Assembly: GCA_021794095.1 (NCBI GenBank)
Contig: JAJYRN010000002.1
Coordinates: 171,076-235,075, forward strand
Source of the DNA: Acidobacteriota bacterium
GTDB lineage: Bacteria > Acidobacteriota > Holophagae > Holophagales > Holophagaceae
Direction: 5' to 3'
DNA: 64,000 bases
Shown here: positions 1-9,168 of the stretch, piece by piece
Layout: the number at the start of each line of letters is the position of its first letter
Numbering within the stretch: position 1 is the first letter of the stretch
Notes under the pieces: model-generated
The model's database searches: none
What the model saw: the letters and a program-made list of their open reading frames with translations, nothing else
Told to the model about the DNA's origin: nothing
Position numbers and translations under genes: made by a program

Positions 1-487
1 GCACCCGACTGAGGGCGGAGAAGATCTCCTGCTCCGAGGAATTGAAGTCCACCACCCCGGCCGCCTGCTGGAGCGCGCCCTGCAGGGCCGTGGGGACCGT
101 CACGCCACCGTACTCGGCGAAGAGTTTGAGTTCCGTGACTTCCCGGTGGTAGGCGCCGTTCCGGTCGGGCAGGTTGGTGGCGCTCTCGTTCGAGACGGAG
201 CTGCCCGGGAACCCGCCGATGCCATCCTGCACCACCTGCTGGTCGATCAGGGACCAGGAAGTGTGGCGGTTGGGGAACAGCCGGTTGAACAACACGAAGT
301 GCGGATTCTGGACCGTGGCGATGGCAAGCTCGCTCTCCACGGATTCCACGCGCATCGCGCCACCGCCGGTGAGGGCGGTAAGCTGCGTCCCAGCCTGGGT
401 GCTGGAAAGGGCCTTGACGATATTGCGGATACGGGGATCCGCGCTTGACTCGGCCATCTGACCGAGGATGGAAACCACATCGAGCAT
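1..487 (-). CDS. Probable phage major capsid protein, N-terminal part (runs off the window)
   Basis: Reads leftward from an ATG at 487 with a GGAGG ribosome site just upstream; 162 codons are visible before the window edge. The protein begins MLDVVSILGQMAESS and contains HREVTELKLFAEYGG. No capsid motif is decisive. The call rests on position: it directly follows a prohead protease and an acidic scaffold gene on the same strand, the usual protease-scaffold-capsid order of tailed phages. It could instead be a decoration protein. Confidence 0.55.
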   Translation of the reverse strand, partial: MLDVVSILGQMAESSADPRIRNIVKALSSTQAGTQLTALTGGGAMRVESVESELAIATVQNPHFVLFNRLFPNRHTSWSLIDQQVVQDGIGGFPGSSVSNESATNLPDRNGAYHREVTELKLFAEYGGVTVPTALQGALQQAAGVVDFNSSEQEIFSALSRV

Positions 488-544
488 GTGGAACCTCCAA
501 GATTCGGCACAAAGCCGAGAGGGTGGTGGAAGAGGGGTTGGTTA

Positions 545-1332
<788 letters not shown>

Positions 1333-1336
<4 letters not shown>

Positions 1337-2184
1337 GGGCGCAGCATGGTGAGGAGCACGGCCATGGCGTGCTCGGGGGGGATGCCGCGCTGGCCGGCCA
1401 GGTCTAAGAACCCGTCCACACCTAGATCCGGCTGCGCGTCGTTGAGGGTTTGGAGGATGGCGATCACATCCGGATCACCAGCTTTTGGAGTCGGTAGCGT
1501 TTCGAGCGTGAGCCCGCGGCCAGGCACGAAGGAGCCGAGGGCTTCCTCCAGGTCCGCCCGAGAGGCAAACGCCTTGGCGAATGCACGCACCGGCATGGTC
1601 GTGACTGGACCAACGGTGTGGTTGACCGGGGTCCGCGACAAACCGATGGAATGCCACCGTATGCCCCGAATTTCCTGGGTATTTCGCCCGTCCTCGACGG
1701 TGGGCGCCTCGGCAAAGACATCGCCGGCGATGGAGGGGTACCAGACGGTCGGGGGAGAAGTCTGCAGGCTGTCCCAGAAGAGGTCGGCCGCCTCCGTCCA
1801 GCGGTTGCCGGAACCCCTGGCCGTGAAGATCGCAGCCTTCACCCAGACGGAATCGCCGTCCACGCGTGCGTCCAGCGGCTTCCCGATCTCATAAGCGTAG
1901 GGGTTGACCTTCTGGCCTCGAATTTCACCAAGGACCGAGGCGTGATCCAGATCAATGCGACCGTACTGGAGGAAGTAGGGGATTGACTTCGCCAAGGCCG
2001 AAAGGAGCACCTTCTCGCCCTGGAGGTCGCGGACCTCCGAAGAAGCCTGCATGTAGAGGATCCGCTGGCCGGCCTCTTCGGCCACCTGGGCCTTGAGCGC
2101 AACCCGCGAGAACTGGAAGGCGACAGGCAGTGCCGGAGCCCCGATGGGGGCTGCAATGGCAGCTGCAAGGCCGAGAACGCTCAT
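1333..2184 (-). CDS. Prohead protease-like protein
   Basis: 283 aa from the ATG at 2184; a GTG at 2256 would add 24 residues, and neither start has a strong ribosome site. The core (ILYMQASSEVRDLQGEKV, then DHASVLGEIRG, then GIRWHSIGLSRTPVNH) resembles XkdF / HK97-type prohead serine proteases, in which a His and a Ser in a GxSxxxxPxN-like segment form the active site. It lies just before the scaffold and capsid genes. Expected role is to trim scaffold and capsid during head maturation. The family assignment is by motif pattern and context. Confidence 0.7.
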
Positions 2185-2312
2185 GCCGCCGATTCTTTGC
2201 GGCAACAGCGCATTTCTACTGGCTACCTGTCCCCTGGGTGCCCCATGTTGAGCCACCAGGGACGCCGGAGGGAGGGACCGAAACCCAACCTTGGCGGTAG
2301 ACAGGAGCCAGG

Positions 2313-2555
2313 ATGTCCGCTCGTCAGACCAACCGGGCCACGGCCAATAGTGATGGGTCGGTAACCGTTGAACTCACGAGAGGGAAAATCTGTCTGGTGG
2401 ATGCCGACCAGTGGGAGGCGATCCGAATCACAAAAGACCGACTCACCAGATTCCTTGGGCACTTCGCAACCAAAGAGGAAGCCGCACGGGCTTACGACCG
2501 CGCGGCAATCGAGCTTCATGGGGAATTCGCCCGTCTCAACTTCCATACCCAATAA
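2313..2555 (+). pseudogene. Internally deleted AP2/HNH homing-endonuclease fragment (80 aa)
   Basis: The reading frame is open and has a good ribosome site (AGGAG 5 nt before ATG). Its start, [17 protein letters not shown], looks like the N-terminus of HNH-AP2 homing endonucleases, and its end, [19 protein letters not shown], is the C-terminal half of an AP2 DNA-binding domain. The HNH catalytic domain and the first AP2 strand, normally between them, are missing. It ends 10 bp before the 1303-aa gene. It is either a relic or a small DNA-binding protein kept for regulation. Confidence 0.65.
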
Positions 2556-2565
2556 GGAGATTCAA

Positions 2566-5500
2566 ATGATGACTCAGCGAGAAACCAGGGCGATCCTCAA
2601 AGCAATCGTGAAAGGCCATATTCGCGTGGTGAACGGCAAGACCGTTTACGTCCACGAATACGACAATCACAACCCCATTGGCAGACCGGCCGAGCTTCAC
2701 GAGCGCACGGTGGTTGGGAGACATAGGAGTGGCGCACACTACCTCCGCGCCACGGACGCCGAAGATGGCGCCCAGATCCAGGCAGCCGCCGACCGCCTCG
2801 GCATCAAGACCGAGAAACGCCGCGCGGGAGCCAACCACCTCGGCCGCGTCGGGGCCTACGATCACCACTTCGTCGAGAGCCCCGAGCATGCGCTGGCGAT
2901 CCACAACGAACTGAAGAAGCACGCGCCCGAGGTCGAGGGAGAGAGCCACCCTCCACTCACTGTCACCCGGGCAGACGGCAAGAAGGTCAATGTGTCCGTT
3001 CCGGCCAACACCAAGCGCGAGAGCCTCGGAGATGGCCGCAAGCGGCTCAATGCGGGGAAGGCGAGCAGAGATGCGGAGAACGCCACCAAGGACGCTGAAG
3101 GGAATGGGCCCAAAGGGCACGCCAAGGCCGCCGAGGCCCACAATAAGGCCGCCCAGCAATGGCACGATCTGGGAGAAGAGACTATCGCCAAGCGCCATCT
3201 GGATATCGCGGCCAGCCACGCCGAGGCAACCGCCGCACCAACCAAAAAGCAGGCACCTGTCGCGGGTGGCGATCCCAACTATCTGCTGAAGCAGGACTGG
3301 TACAACAAGGACGGCAAGAAGTCGGGCGGAAAGAGCGCCGAGCAACTCCGAAAGGAAGATCAGGGCCAGAAGGCCCACGGCAACGCCTCGGCCGGCGGGA
3401 ATCCTCCAAGCAAGAAACCCACACCCCAGGAACTGAGCAACATCGCCCACGAGGCCAGCCGAAAGACAGGAACGGGTGAGCGCACCCACGGGGACGCCGC
3501 TGCTGCCCACTACGAAGCATCCGAGGCCCACTTCGGAGCCGCCGCTGGCGCCGGAGAGCCACCAACCCAGTCCCCGAAGGTCGCCACGGGGGGCGAGGAC
3601 GAGAGCCCCAAAGCCAAGTCCGATAAGGCATGGGAAGCCACGACCCACGCCGCCAACAAGGTCAAGGGCGAGGAAGGGTATGCAGAGGGCCACGGAAGGG
3701 CTGCTGGCCTCCACGAAGCCGCTGCAGACATCCATGCCCTCGCCCACGATGCAGGAAAGGGCCGCGACCACTACTACGAAGCCAGTCGCCACTATGCCCA
3801 TGCCGAAAGCCACGCCGCCCGGACCAACACGCCCGAAGCACACGCTGAATACACATCAAAGGTCGCCGGGAAACTCGGCTTTCATGCCGACAGCCAGACC
3901 CTCGGCGACAACTACGAATCCCATGGTCGTCACGCTGAGAAACACCTGCTGGCCATCGAGGCGCATGGCCGTGCGAGGTCCGCACATCAGAAGGCTGCCG
4001 AAGCATCCTTCTACGACAACAAGCAGAGCTATGACGATCACATGAAGAAGGCCGACTTCCATCACGCAGAGGTCCAGCGCCATAACGACGAGATGGGCAA
4101 AGGGCACAAGGAGATCGAGACCAGGCGGGAATCCGCCTTCACCGCCAGCAAAACGGCCAACCAGGAGAATACCCCCGAGGCCCATGCGGCTGCTGCCGAG
4201 GCGCATCGACACGCGGCCAAGATCAACTACGACGAGGAAAGTCGAGGCGAACACGAACAGAAGGCCAAGGAGCACGAGAGGGAGGCCGAGAAGGCCAAAC
4301 CTGCCGAGGCCCCCCAGCACTCCCCCGCCATCGCCAAGGGCATCAAGCAGGGCGACTTCCGCCATATCCTGGACAGTGGCACGGCCCGGAAGGCAGCTGA
4401 TTGGGAGGAGACGAAGCAGGCGAGCAAGCCCGTCAAGGGGAACGAGGACGAGGTTGCGGCCCTGCGCCTGCTCCACGAGAAGCACGGTGCCCATCCCGTC
4501 CGAACCCCTGGCCGCGATGTGATCGACCACCCCGGGCGCGATGCCGAGGGCAAGCCGCCCATGGAATTCATCGCCAAGGCTCCCGACGGCAGCCACCACT
4601 ACGTCAACACCGAGGGCTACGGCTACCCCCGCTACACCCGGCACATCCCTGACGATGTGGCCCAGAAGGCGGGGATCACCCAGCCGAAGGCCGCGGACGA
4701 GCCAACCACGGTTCGCCCCGCCGACGAGCCCGAGGGCCACGCTCTCCCGCCCAAGCCCACCGCGCCGCCTCCCGTCGCCGGCCCCCGCCCAACCGAGGCC
4801 CAGAACTTGGGGAATGAGGCTGGTCAGACCCACCAGAGCGCCATGCACATGCGCGATGCCGCGCGAGGCGCAGCCCACGAGCCGAAGGCCATCCGGGCCA
4901 TGAACTCATCCAATGACGCCCACCTCAAAACCGTCCAAGCCAAGGACGCCGCCGGGCACGGTCGTGCCAGGGCCGCGCACATCGCCGCCATGCATGCGCA
5001 CGAGGAGGCGGCAGGACACGCCTACACCCCCTCTCTACGGAACGGCCACCAGAGCATTGCCGACGCCCACAGCAAGCATGCTGACGCCCACGCGAAACTG
5101 GCCGACTCCATGAAGCCAAAGGAAGAGTTTGTCCCACCCATGTATCAGAACCCACACACCAAGGAGGCTGACAACCTCGTGGCCCAGGGGATGACGGGCA
5201 AGGTCGCATCCGATGCCAGCCACCGAGCCATCCGGGCCACCGGAGACGCCGTGACCAGTGGGAAGAAGGAGGACCACGACGACGCTCGGGCATTCCATCG
5301 CCTCGCCGCGACCGAGCACCGGGAGCACGCGAAGCGTCAGGCCCCCGACTCCAAGGAAGCGGCCCACATGGAGAAGGTCGCCCAGGCCCACGACAAGGCC
5401 GCCGACTGGCACAACGAGCGCGGGAACACACTCGCCAAGCCCAGCGACTTCGCCACCCCGGAATCCACGGACGCCTTCTACCAGAAGCGCGATGGCGATG

Positions 5501-6477
5501 CCCACAGCCAAGCCAGGAAGGACACCGAAGCCATCGCGGCCGGAACCCACAAGCTCGAGGACGGGAAGGTGGTGCCGAAGGGGGATGAGCCAGCCAAGAA
5601 GGTCGAGATCGCCCCCATGCTCAAGGCTGACCACCCGGCCCGAAAGGCTTCCGCGGCCGCCGCCAAGGGAGAGAACATTCCCCACTCCTACCTCCAGGGC
5701 GGAGTGAAGCAGAAAACCACCACCACCAAGGCCACCAGGGACGCCCTACTCACCAGCCAGATCGCAGAGCACAGCGGCACCGCCGAGCACCACGAGATGG
5801 CCTCGAACGCCCACTGGGTCGCAGCTGGAGCCCACGAGCACGCCAAGGGCACCAAGAAGGGCGGCTTCTACTACAGCAGCCACAGCGCGGCCCAGGGGCA
5901 CCACTCCGACGCGGCGATCTACCACAGCCAGAAGGCGCAGGAACTGCGTGACAGCCAGGATGCATCACCCGAGCAGATGGCGGAGTACCGTGCCAACCAC
6001 CCTCTGATGGGTGGGAGGAAGAAAACGCCTGCCGAGATCGACGCCATGCTGGCCAAGGCGAAGGAGAAGGGCAAGGAAACCGCGAAGCGCGAAGCAGCGG
6101 AGGATCGACGCCCGGGAAAAGCTGAGGGGGCCTCGCAGGCCCCCGCCTCCCCCATCAAGGGCTCCGCGAACCACCTGACCGCAGCTGAAGCCGAAGCGAA
6201 CAACGCTGGTGGGGGAACCCTCGCCTACGACCGGAAGTGGGACAAGGACAAGGGCAGCCCGAGCACCGGGAAGGCCATGGACGCATCATCCCGCCTCATG
6301 CAGCAGGACGGCACCGCCGAGGCCCATGCCGAGGCCGCCAAGCACCACCGCTCCGCAGCCAGCGAGTACCGCCTCGGCCAGCACGACAAGAGCATCGGTG
6401 AACGGAAGGCCCGGCTCCGCGCCGCCTACCACGACGCCATGGCCGAACACCACGAGAATCATTCGGGAAAATCCTAG
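2566..6477 (+). CDS. 1303-aa His/Ala-rich helical phage protein (polyvalent/MuF-associated type)
   Basis: Start ATG 2566 has an AAGGAG site six bases upstream. The first ~100 residues carry a basic segment ending NGKTVYVHEYDN; the rest is many alpha-helical, low-hydrophobicity segments with A-H-E-A periodicity (for example AEAHRHAAKI, ADAHAKLADS), spaced by Pro/Lys linkers. I recognise no catalytic domain in this frame. Length, repetition and its place among polyvalent proteins suggest a protein packaged in or attached to the head, possibly a structural arm for the nuclease encoded in the -1 frame at its 3' end. It stops two codons after a slippery heptamer. Function is unknown. Confidence 0.75.
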   Translation: MMTQRETRAILKAIVKGHIRVVNGKTVYVHEYDNHNPIGRPAELHERTVVGRHRSGAHYLRATDAEDGAQIQAAADRLGIKTEKRRAGANHLGRVGAYDHHFVESPEHALAIHNELKKHAPEVEGESHPPLTVTRADGKKVNVSVPANTKRESLGDGRKRLNAGKASRDAENATKDAEGNGPKGHAKAAEAHNKAAQQWHDLGEETIAKRHLDIAASHAEATAAPTKKQAPVAGGDPNYLLKQDWYNKDGKKSGGKSAEQLRKEDQGQKAHGNASAGGNPPSKKPTPQELSNIAHEASRKTGTGERTHGDAAAAHYEASEAHFGAAAGAGEPPTQSPKVATGGEDESPKAKSDKAWEATTHAANKVKGEEGYAEGHGRAAGLHEAAADIHALAHDAGKGRDHYYEASRHYAHAESHAARTNTPEAHAEYTSKVAGKLGFHADSQTLGDNYESHGRHAEKHLLAIEAHGRARSAHQKAAEASFYDNKQSYDDHMKKADFHHAEVQRHNDEMGKGHKEIETRRESAFTASKTANQENTPEAHAAAAEAHRHAAKINYDEESRGEHEQKAKEHEREAEKAKPAEAPQHSPAIAKGIKQGDFRHILDSGTARKAADWEETKQASKPVKGNEDEVAALRLLHEKHGAHPVRTPGRDVIDHPGRDAEGKPPMEFIAKAPDGSHHYVNTEGYGYPRYTRHIPDDVAQKAGITQPKAADEPTTVRPADEPEGHALPPKPTAPPPVAGPRPTEAQNLGNEAGQTHQSAMHMRDAARGAAHEPKAIRAMNSSNDAHLKTVQAKDAAGHGRARAAHIAAMHAHEEAAGHAYTPSLRNGHQSIADAHSKHADAHAKLADSMKPKEEFVPPMYQNPHTKEADNLVAQGMTGKVASDASHRAIRATGDAVTSGKKEDHDDARAFHRLAATEHREHAKRQAPDSKEAAHMEKVAQAHDKAADWHNERGNTLAKPSDFATPESTDAFYQKRDGDAHSQARKDTEAIAAGTHKLEDGKVVPKGDEPAKKVEIAPMLKADHPARKASAAAAKGENIPHSYLQGGVKQKTTTTKATRDALLTSQIAEHSGTAEHHEMASNAHWVAAGAHEHAKGTKKGGFYYSSHSAAQGHHSDAAIYHSQKAQELRDSQDASPEQMAEYRANHPLMGGRKKTPAEIDAMLAKAKEKGKETAKREAAEDRRPGKAEGASQAPASPIKGSANHLTAAEAEANNAGGGTLAYDRKWDKDKGSPSTGKAMDASSRLMQQDGTAEAHAEAAKHHRSAASEYRLGQHDKSIGERKARLRAAYHDAMAEHHENHSGKS

Positions 6478-6509
6478 CGCCCGCCGCCCCCGCCACCCCG
6501 GACGGGCGC
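6465..6509 (+). promoter_or_regulatory. Candidate programmed -1 frameshift signal
   Basis: The heptamer GGGAAAA (6465-6471) is read in frame as G GGA AAA, matching the X XXY YYZ rule. Five bases later GCGCCCG (6477-6483) can pair with CGGGCGC (6503-6509) to form a 7-bp stem. The zero frame stops at 6475-6477. The -1 frame is open from there into the nuclease to 7223. The arrangement is that of known -1 frameshift sites. A sequencing or mutational indel in the G/A run is the alternative. Confidence 0.6.
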
Positions 6510-7223
6510 ACCACCACCAAGGCACTGCTGGAGAGGGTCCACGCCCTCTCTGGCGGGCTGCGGGCGCTAGTGAAGGCACAGCGGCACCAGCCGAAGGGTG
6601 CCGTGAACTCCAAGGGAGAGAGGATCGGAGGTCAGTTCGCATCACCCAACAAATTCGACTTCGTCCCAGCGCCAGGAGGCGGAAAAGATTGGTGGCACAT
6701 CGATGACGACACAGCCCGAAAAGCGGGGTTGGAGAAGGGAGGAGCCATCCGAGTCCAACACGGATTCCAAGACCCCTCCAAACCTAGCAAGGGATTTGGA
6801 ATCACCCACCTCGACTTCCGCCACAAGGACGACTACAAGGCCGCTGGATTCCAAGACGCTCGAGAGTTCCTGGCCCACATTCTCCAAGAAGGGTCTGAAG
6901 TCTGGTCCCATACAGAGCACGGGGAGAAGCTCCTTGTTATCGGGCGCGGGACCAAGGCGGGATTGGCATCCATCCAACTCCGACGCGAGCGAGGCGGATT
7001 CTTCACGGTGGTTACGGCATTCCCATTTCTTCCACCAACAAAATCAGGGCACATTCCCGACAACGCCAAGACTCGCCTCAAGTCATGGCAAGCCCCGGGT
7101 GGGAGCCTGAATCCCCACCACCCAACCCGTGTAACCGGGTGCCTCAAAGACTCCACCTCTGGCCAAACCACGGGGCCATGGGAGCAGTCAAGCATTGAGG
7201 CCGGGACTGCAAGACAAGGTTGA
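6471..7223 (+). CDS. BECR-fold (barnase-EndoU-ColicinE5/D-RelE) nuclease domain, probably made as a -1 frameshift fusion
   Basis: In the -1 frame, 250 codons follow the slippery site. A linker (ALLERVHALSGGLRALVK, then NSKGERIGGQFAS) leads to a compact domain: GITHLDFRHKDDY, then EFLAHILQEGSEV, then GGFFTVVTAFPF. This order (an H-RH motif, a helix, then a strand ending in TAF/TSY) is typical of phage BECR nucleases described in polyvalent proteins. Without frameshifting the only plausible start is GTG 6570, which has no ribosome site. A nuclease on a packaged protein could attack host RNA or DNA on entry (inference). The domain call is by motif. Confidence 0.6.
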   Translation: MLAPAAPATPDGRTTTKALLERVHALSGGLRALVKAQRHQPKGAVNSKGERIGGQFASPNKFDFVPAPGGGKDWWHIDDDTARKAGLEKGGAIRVQHGFQDPSKPSKGFGITHLDFRHKDDYKAAGFQDAREFLAHILQEGSEVWSHTEHGEKLLVIGRGTKAGLASIQLRRERGGFFTVVTAFPFLPPTKSGHIPDNAKTRLKSWQAPGGSLNPHHPTRVTGCLKDSTSGQTTGPWEQSSIEAGTARQG

Positions 7224-7252
7224 TCCCTTCCTCACCCTCGCGCAACCCCCTT
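7216..7252 (+). repeat. Leader repeat, copy 1 (upstream of the DUF6582-like gene)
   Basis: The segment starting AAGGTTGATCCCTTCC and ending near CCCCCTT lies 28 bp before ATG 7280. A near copy occurs at 9118-9153 before the helicase gene. The two copies share most positions over about 37 bp. Confidence 0.7.
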
Positions 7253-7279
7253 TCCAAACCCCCATTCCCAGGAGCCCCC

Positions 7280-8251
7280 ATGTCCGATCTCGCCACCCTC
7301 AACCCCTACGACCCCCAGGCCCTCGGCAACGTGGCCCTGGCGGCCATCACAGCGCTGGCCCAGGCCAAGGGGCGGTCCACCAACTACCTCACCCCCCTGG
7401 CCGCCATGCCGGAGGCCGAGGACGCCCGCCAGGCCCTCAAGGCCGCCATCGAGGCCGGCTGCCCGAAGGAGCACCTCCGCAATCTCATGAAGGCCGCCTT
7501 CGGCATGGACCTCGCCGGGCAGGCCAATGCCACCATCGGCGAGGCCGCCCTCTTCCCCGCCATGGAGCCGGAGATGGCCCAGGCCAGCCTCATCCCCGAC
7601 CACGAGGAGGGCCTGGAGCGCGCCCTGGCCAAGGCCATCCAGATCGCCACGACGCCCCGCGCCGTGGAGAAGGCCCAGGTCGGCGCCTACACCCGCACCC
7701 ACAACGGAAAGGTGATCCAGGTCCACGAATACCAGACCCGCCGCCAGGGCAGCATGAACGCCACCAAGGCCGCCCACGCATCCTCCGACGAGGCCCTCAA
7801 GAGTCGGAAGCCGGAGGATCACCAGAAGGCCAGCGCGGCCCACCTCGAGGCCCTGCGCCAGCACACCGAGGCCCACGAACTCAGCCCCGCCGATGTGGCC
7901 CAGGACCACAAGGAACTCATGGACCACCACCGCGCCGCGGCCCGGTGGCACTCCGACAAGGCCAAGGGCGCCACGGCAGCCTACGGCACCGAGAAGGTGG
8001 AGGCCCACAGGGGCGCCGCCAAGTCCTGGGACGAAGGGCGCCGGGAGGAACTGAAGGCCGGGAAGATCAAGGGCGCCTTCGCGGGGCCGCACGAGAGCTT
8101 CCCCATCGCCGGGCCCGAGGACGTCACCCACGCCTGGGATCTGGCCGGCCACGCCGAGAACCCCCAGGAGATCCGCGAGAACATCCGCCGGATCGCCAAG
8201 GATCACGGCTGGCAGCATGCGCTCCCTGGATCCGCCAAGCCGAACGCATGA
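7280..8251 (+). CDS. Phage protein with DUF6582-like C-terminal segment
   Basis: 323 aa; start ATG 7280 with AGGAG at spacing 6. Three parts are visible: an Ala-rich helical first ~125 residues; a middle with the shared tag-like motif VGAYTRTHNGKVIQVHEY (about residue 135) and His/Ala-rich helices like those of the 1303-aa protein; and a C-terminal ~50 residues (GPEDVTHAWDLAGHAENP, then IRENIRRIAKDHGW) like DUF6582, a small domain found in phage head/MuF regions. No enzyme motif is seen. It is probably a virion or internal protein. Confidence 0.7.
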   Translation: MSDLATLNPYDPQALGNVALAAITALAQAKGRSTNYLTPLAAMPEAEDARQALKAAIEAGCPKEHLRNLMKAAFGMDLAGQANATIGEAALFPAMEPEMAQASLIPDHEEGLERALAKAIQIATTPRAVEKAQVGAYTRTHNGKVIQVHEYQTRRQGSMNATKAAHASSDEALKSRKPEDHQKASAAHLEALRQHTEAHELSPADVAQDHKELMDHHRAAARWHSDKAKGATAAYGTEKVEAHRGAAKSWDEGRREELKAGKIKGAFAGPHESFPIAGPEDVTHAWDLAGHAENPQEIRENIRRIAKDHGWQHALPGSAKPNA

Positions 8252-8305
8252 CCCCTTGACAGTCCCAATGCGCATGCTCCGATGACGGGCCCTCGGGGAG
8301 GATCC

Positions 8306-8410
8306 ATGAAACGCGCCGCCGGAACCATCCTCGTCTGCGTCGGGTTGGCCCTCTGCCTCCCCGGCGTCCTCGTCGTCATGGCCGGCCAGTGGCTCCAGGA
8401 GCGCGCATGA
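8306..8410 (+). CDS. Small single-span membrane protein (34 aa)
   Basis: ATG 8306 has a GGGGAGGA ribosome site. The peptide is short: a KR start, then a hydrophobic stretch (TILVCVGLALCLPGVLVVM) and a short polar tail. Its stop overlaps the next ATG (ATGA at 8407), so the two are probably translationally coupled. No function is recognised. Confidence 0.6.
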   Translation: MKRAAGTILVCVGLALCLPGVLVVMAGQWLQERA

Positions 8411-9045
8411 ACCTCGATGCCCTCTTCACCCTGGCCGAGCACCTTGCCCGCGACCCCGAGGCGGCACGGGCCATCCAGAAGGCGCAGGCCGAGGAGCGCC
8501 CCATCGAGAAGTCGGACTACGACCAGAACCGGCGGGGTCGGATCGTCCACGTCCACAACAAGGTGCTTCCGCGAGGGCAGGAACAACTACCCGCCGGGGT
8601 CGTACGGGGGGGGAAGGCTGAGATCGCTGCATTACTCAACAATGCGGCCAATGGGTTCACGGCAGTGCGATTCGGGGATGTGGATACAAATCAAGCAAGG
8701 CGCATCCATAACGCTACTGGATTCGAGGTGGAGGGATTCCACCACAGGATCGATTTGGCTGCCATCAACCACGTAAGGAAGCACCATGGTCCCGGCCGCG
8801 AAGATGACCCGGCCCTGGAACCGATCACGGACGACGACATCCTCGCCATCCAGTCCATTGTTGCGAATCCAGACCACATCGAGCGGGGAAAGGACCAAGA
8901 CACAGGACTGCCCAGCATCATCTACACGAAGAAGATGGGTGACACATTCGTGATGGTCGAGGAAATCCGCTACGGCAGGCGAGAACTGGCCCTCAAAACA
9001 CTTATGAAGCGCCGAGCAAAAAACGACCCGGGGGGGAGGCCATGA
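8407..9045 (+). CDS. Phage BECR-like (PBECR-type) nuclease protein
   Basis: 212 aa from ATG 8407, overlapping the preceding stop. After a short helical start comes a variant of the shared tag (NRRGRIVHVHNKV, about residue 45). The second half reads INHVRKHHGPGRED, then PITDDDILAIQSIVANPDHI, then DTFVMVEEIRYGRRELALKT. Conserved H-x-x-x-H near the start of the domain, a 'pdxI' helix and a terminal T-x-x-K strand are the layout of phage barnase-EndoU-ColicinE5/D-RelE-like nucleases. Expected activity is on RNA. It sits between other polyvalent-type genes, suggesting delivery with phage DNA (inference). Confidence 0.65.
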   Translation: MNLDALFTLAEHLARDPEAARAIQKAQAEERPIEKSDYDQNRRGRIVHVHNKVLPRGQEQLPAGVVRGGKAEIAALLNNAANGFTAVRFGDVDTNQARRIHNATGFEVEGFHHRIDLAAINHVRKHHGPGREDDPALEPITDDDILAIQSIVANPDHIERGKDQDTGLPSIIYTKKMGDTFVMVEEIRYGRRELALKTLMKRRAKNDPGGRP

Positions 9046-9117
9046 CGCGAGTCTGTGCCTTTCGGCCCACCTCATACGCCCAAAGCGTTTCGGCTGGGGC
9101 TCCCCACCGGGCACTTA

Positions 9118-9153
9118 AAGGTTGATCCCTTCCACCCCCACCCGCAACCCCCT
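9118..9153 (+). repeat. Leader repeat, copy 2 (upstream of the giant helicase gene)
   Basis: Near copy of the segment at 7216-7252, again starting AAGGTTGATCCCTTCC and ending in a C-rich run before the gene start (16 bp before ATG 9169). It may be a duplicated 5' leader carrying a shared promoter or translation element. Confidence 0.7.
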
Positions 9154-9168
9154 TCTCCAGAGCACCCC

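Noticed and set aside
8256-8285. Sigma-70 promoter (TTGACA at 8256) before the 8306 gene
   Set aside because: No acceptable -10 element at 16-18 bp spacing, so the match is probably chance.
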